A stretch of DNA of 64,000 nucleotides, taken from positions 373,006-437,005 of the forward strand of contig NZ_AZFC01000035.1 in assembly GCF_001435095.1 (NCBI RefSeq), given 5' to 3'. A model generated the notes under the pieces. That model was given only the letters and a program-made list of their open reading frames with translations, was not told where the DNA came from and made no database searches. A program made the position numbers and the translations under genes. Position 1 is the first letter of the stretch. Each line of letters begins with the position of its first letter. The DNA is from Levilactobacillus spicheri DSM 15429. GTDB lineage: Bacteria > Bacillota > Bacilli > Lactobacillales > Lactobacillaceae. Of this stretch, positions 62,541-64,000 are shown piece after piece.

Positions 62541-63576
62541 GGTGCGCCTCCGTGGTCAGGGCCGTCACGATGGGGGTCACCGCGCCGTTACCCAGCACCG
62601 CCAAGACGGCCGGGTCACTCAGGACCGCGGTCAGCGCCGCGGTCTCCAGGGACACGCCCACCAAACGGTCGGCCACGGCGTTCAGTTGGTCGGCCGTGGC
62701 GACCGTCCCGAACAGGGCCACGTTGCGCAGGGCGCCCTGGTGCACCGTAAAGTTGAGGTGCAGCTGCCCCGTCGGCAAGAGCACGGCCCGGTACTCGCGG
62801 AAGCCCGGGTTGGCGCCGAAGTTCCAGGCGTCGGTCCGGTACTTGTCCGCCAGGCGCTCGTCGATGATGTCCCAGTCGCGGTCGTTTAGGTGGTAGGTCT
62901 CGATCTGGTCCAACCGCTCTACCTGGAAGATGTGGCACAGCAACGCCTCCTTGAAGGCCTGAATGTCCAGGTTCCGGTATTCGGGTGCCAGGTACTGCCG
63001 CAGGTTGGTGATGGGCACCCGGTTAGAGGCGACCCCGCGGTGTTGCCGCTGACTGCTGGGCAGCAAGGCCTGGTGCGCCGCATCGACGTTCAGGTCGTAC
63101 ATGATGGTGCCCCCGGCCGCGTAACCGTCGCCGTTCTTGAACATGGTCATCCCCGAGAACTTCTTCCCGTCCACGACCAGGTTGCTCTTGCCGCTGATTT
63201 CCGGGTGAGCCACCCCCATTTCGGCTAAGGCGCGCAGAATCGGTTGGGCAAACACGCTGTAGTCGCCGAATTTCGATCCGTCTTGCGGGTCCCCGTTGAC
63301 GATGTGCTCAAAGATCAGGTTGCGCTCGTCGTGGTAGACGGCGCCCCCACCGGACGTGCGCCGGACCAATTGGACGCCGTTGGCCGCGAGGTAATGAAAG
63401 TCGACCTCGGCCATCACACTTTGGTTGATGCCCACGATCACCGCGGGCTGGTTCACGTACATCATCAGGCCGTGCCCCGGTAACTTCAGGTCATTGACCA
63501 GGTAGTTGTCGATCGATTGGTTGACGATGGCGTCGGTGACGACCTTTCCCTGGCGATTCGTATCAATTAAGAACAT
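62530..63576 (-). CDS. lplA: Lipoate-protein ligase A
   Basis: This 348-aa ligase activates lipoate with ATP and attaches it to a lysine of an acceptor domain. The lipoate loop VRRTSGGGAVYHDERNL and the lysine stretch SGKSNLVVDGKKFSGM are intact, and the C-terminal accessory domain is present. It is divergent from a GcvH-like lipoyl acceptor at 63799 and overlaps a 105-aa gene. Confidence 0.93.
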   Translation of the reverse strand: MFLIDTNRQGKVVTDAIVNQSIDNYLVNDLKLPGHGLMMYVNQPAVIVGINQSVMAEVDFHYLAANGVQLVRRTSGGGAVYHDERNLIFEHIVNGDPQDGSKFGDYSVFAQPILRALAEMGVAHPEISGKSNLVVDGKKFSGMTMFKNGDGYAAGGTIMYDLNVDAAHQALLPSSQRQHRGVASNRVPITNLRQYLAPEYRNLDIQAFKEALLCHIFQVERLDQIETYHLNDRDWDIIDERLADKYRTDAWNFGANPGFREYRAVLLPTGQLHLNFTVHQGALRNVALFGTVATADQLNAVADRLVGVSLETAALTAVLSDPAVLAVLGNGAVTPIVTALTTEAHREG

Positions 63577-63689
63577 AAAGTGGTATTCTCCCTTCGTCCC
63601 CGACGGATTTTGGCACCCGTCAAATTGTTTTCAGTGTAGCATAAGCCATCCGGGGTCTCAACCATGCGTGAAAAGCCACAAGCAATTGA

Positions 63690-63719
63690 TTGTCAGCGTT
63701 TCCATGAAAAGGGTATACT
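63690..63719 (+). promoter_or_regulatory. Promoter of the GcvH-like gene
   Basis: TTGTCA (63690-63695) and TATACT (63714-63719) are separated by 18 bp. Confidence 0.6.
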
Positions 63720-63798
63720 GAAGGGTAAACAAGACGTTTCCAACTGCTGCAGGGCCAACAGGCGCCTGCGCAGGACGGAACACCCGGGAGGAATTAAC

Positions 63799-64000
63799 AT
63801 GACAGAACATCGCTCATTTTGGCAACGCTTGGTGGCTTGGTGGCAGAAGCGCCACGCCCCCGCAGCCCCCGCACTCACCATCCAGGACGGCGTCTGGCTC
63901 GAACAGCGCGACCAGGGGCACTACCGCCTCGGCCTGTCCAGTGACGCTTTGGAACAGATCGGCGACATCAGTTTCGCCGACCTGCCCATCATGACCGACG
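63799..64000 (+). CDS. GcvH-like lipoyl-domain protein (partial, cut by window end)
   Basis: The first 67 residues are visible. MTEHRSFWQRLVAWW is an unusual hydrophobic and basic N-terminal extension, followed by the GcvH core VWLEQRDQGHYRLGLSSDAL and IGDISFADLP. The lipoylated lysine would lie just beyond the edge. GGAGG precedes the ATG. No gcvT or gcvP is seen; beside lplA it may be the GcvH-L type found in lipoylation-dependent ADP-ribosylation operons. Confidence 0.8.
   Translation, partial: MTEHRSFWQRLVAWWQKRHAPAAPALTIQDGVWLEQRDQGHYRLGLSSDALEQIGDISFADLPIMTD

Noticed and set aside
63500-64000. Glycine cleavage operon
   Set aside because: Only a GcvH-like gene is visible; gcvT and gcvP are not present in the window.

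Overview
The window looks like a chromosomal segment of a high-GC member of the Lactobacillaceae. The evidence is the low-GC-Gram-positive style of ribosome binding sites (GGAGG with frequent TTG and GTG starts), the aggregation-promoting-factor (Apf) type LysM protein, the Leloir galactose genes, PepO, ATP-type PEP carboxykinase, an Rgg regulator, and the protein sequences themselves. A Levilactobacillus-like species is my best guess, but I cannot fix the genus. There are 66 supported CDS (one partial at the right edge) and one tRNA. No prophage, complete insertion sequence, CRISPR array or rRNA is visible.

Layout. 0-6.5 kb: a VIT-family metal transporter pair divergent from a PerR/Fur regulator, a secreted amidase, a small secreted Lys/Cys protein, and a YibE/YibF membrane pair. 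6.6-12.7 kb: a 41-aa basic protein, a universal stress protein, a lipoprotein, a MarR regulator and the endopeptidase PepO. 13-23.3 kb: a galactose regulon made of galK-galE-galT-galR, a GPH sugar:cation symporter with a small upstream gene, and galM-pgcA. Their promoters carry cre-like sites and a shared AGTAAA-type palindrome that is probably the GalR operator. 24-27 kb: acyl-CoA dehydrogenase-etfB-etfA, unexpected in a fermentative lactobacillus. 27.7-33.7 kb: PEP carboxykinase, then a LysR regulator divergent from an OFA transporter, a shikimate/quinate dehydrogenase-like gene and an SDR gene. 33.8-46.7 kb: an accessory and housekeeping mixture (ASCH protein, DHA2 exporter, map-menG, Rgg, 3-methyladenine glycosylase, DUF488, HAD phosphatase, BCCT transporter, maltose acetyltransferase, RNase H1). 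47-64 kb: Apf-like protein, cytosine deaminase, thiD, tRNA-Arg, TetR with a P1B-type ATPase, MATE exporter, cold-shock protein, a MutY with no cysteine, an orphan oligopeptide-binding lipoprotein, and lipoate ligase divergent from a GcvH-like gene.

The most unusual content lies between genes. At least nine intergenic elements of about 90-150 bp (subfamilies A, B, C and D here) share one architecture: an outer stem enclosing two hairpins, with short conserved strings at the junction. The stem sequences differ between copies but stay paired, including compensatory changes. Hairpin 2 carries an A.G mismatch at the same place in every intact copy, across sequence-unrelated stems. A and B occur together in composite elements of about 530-545 bp bounded by roughly 22-bp inverted repeats, with one deletion derivative and one collapsed scar. 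I do not recognise this family. It behaves like a structured, possibly mobile repeat and is the best candidate here for something undescribed.
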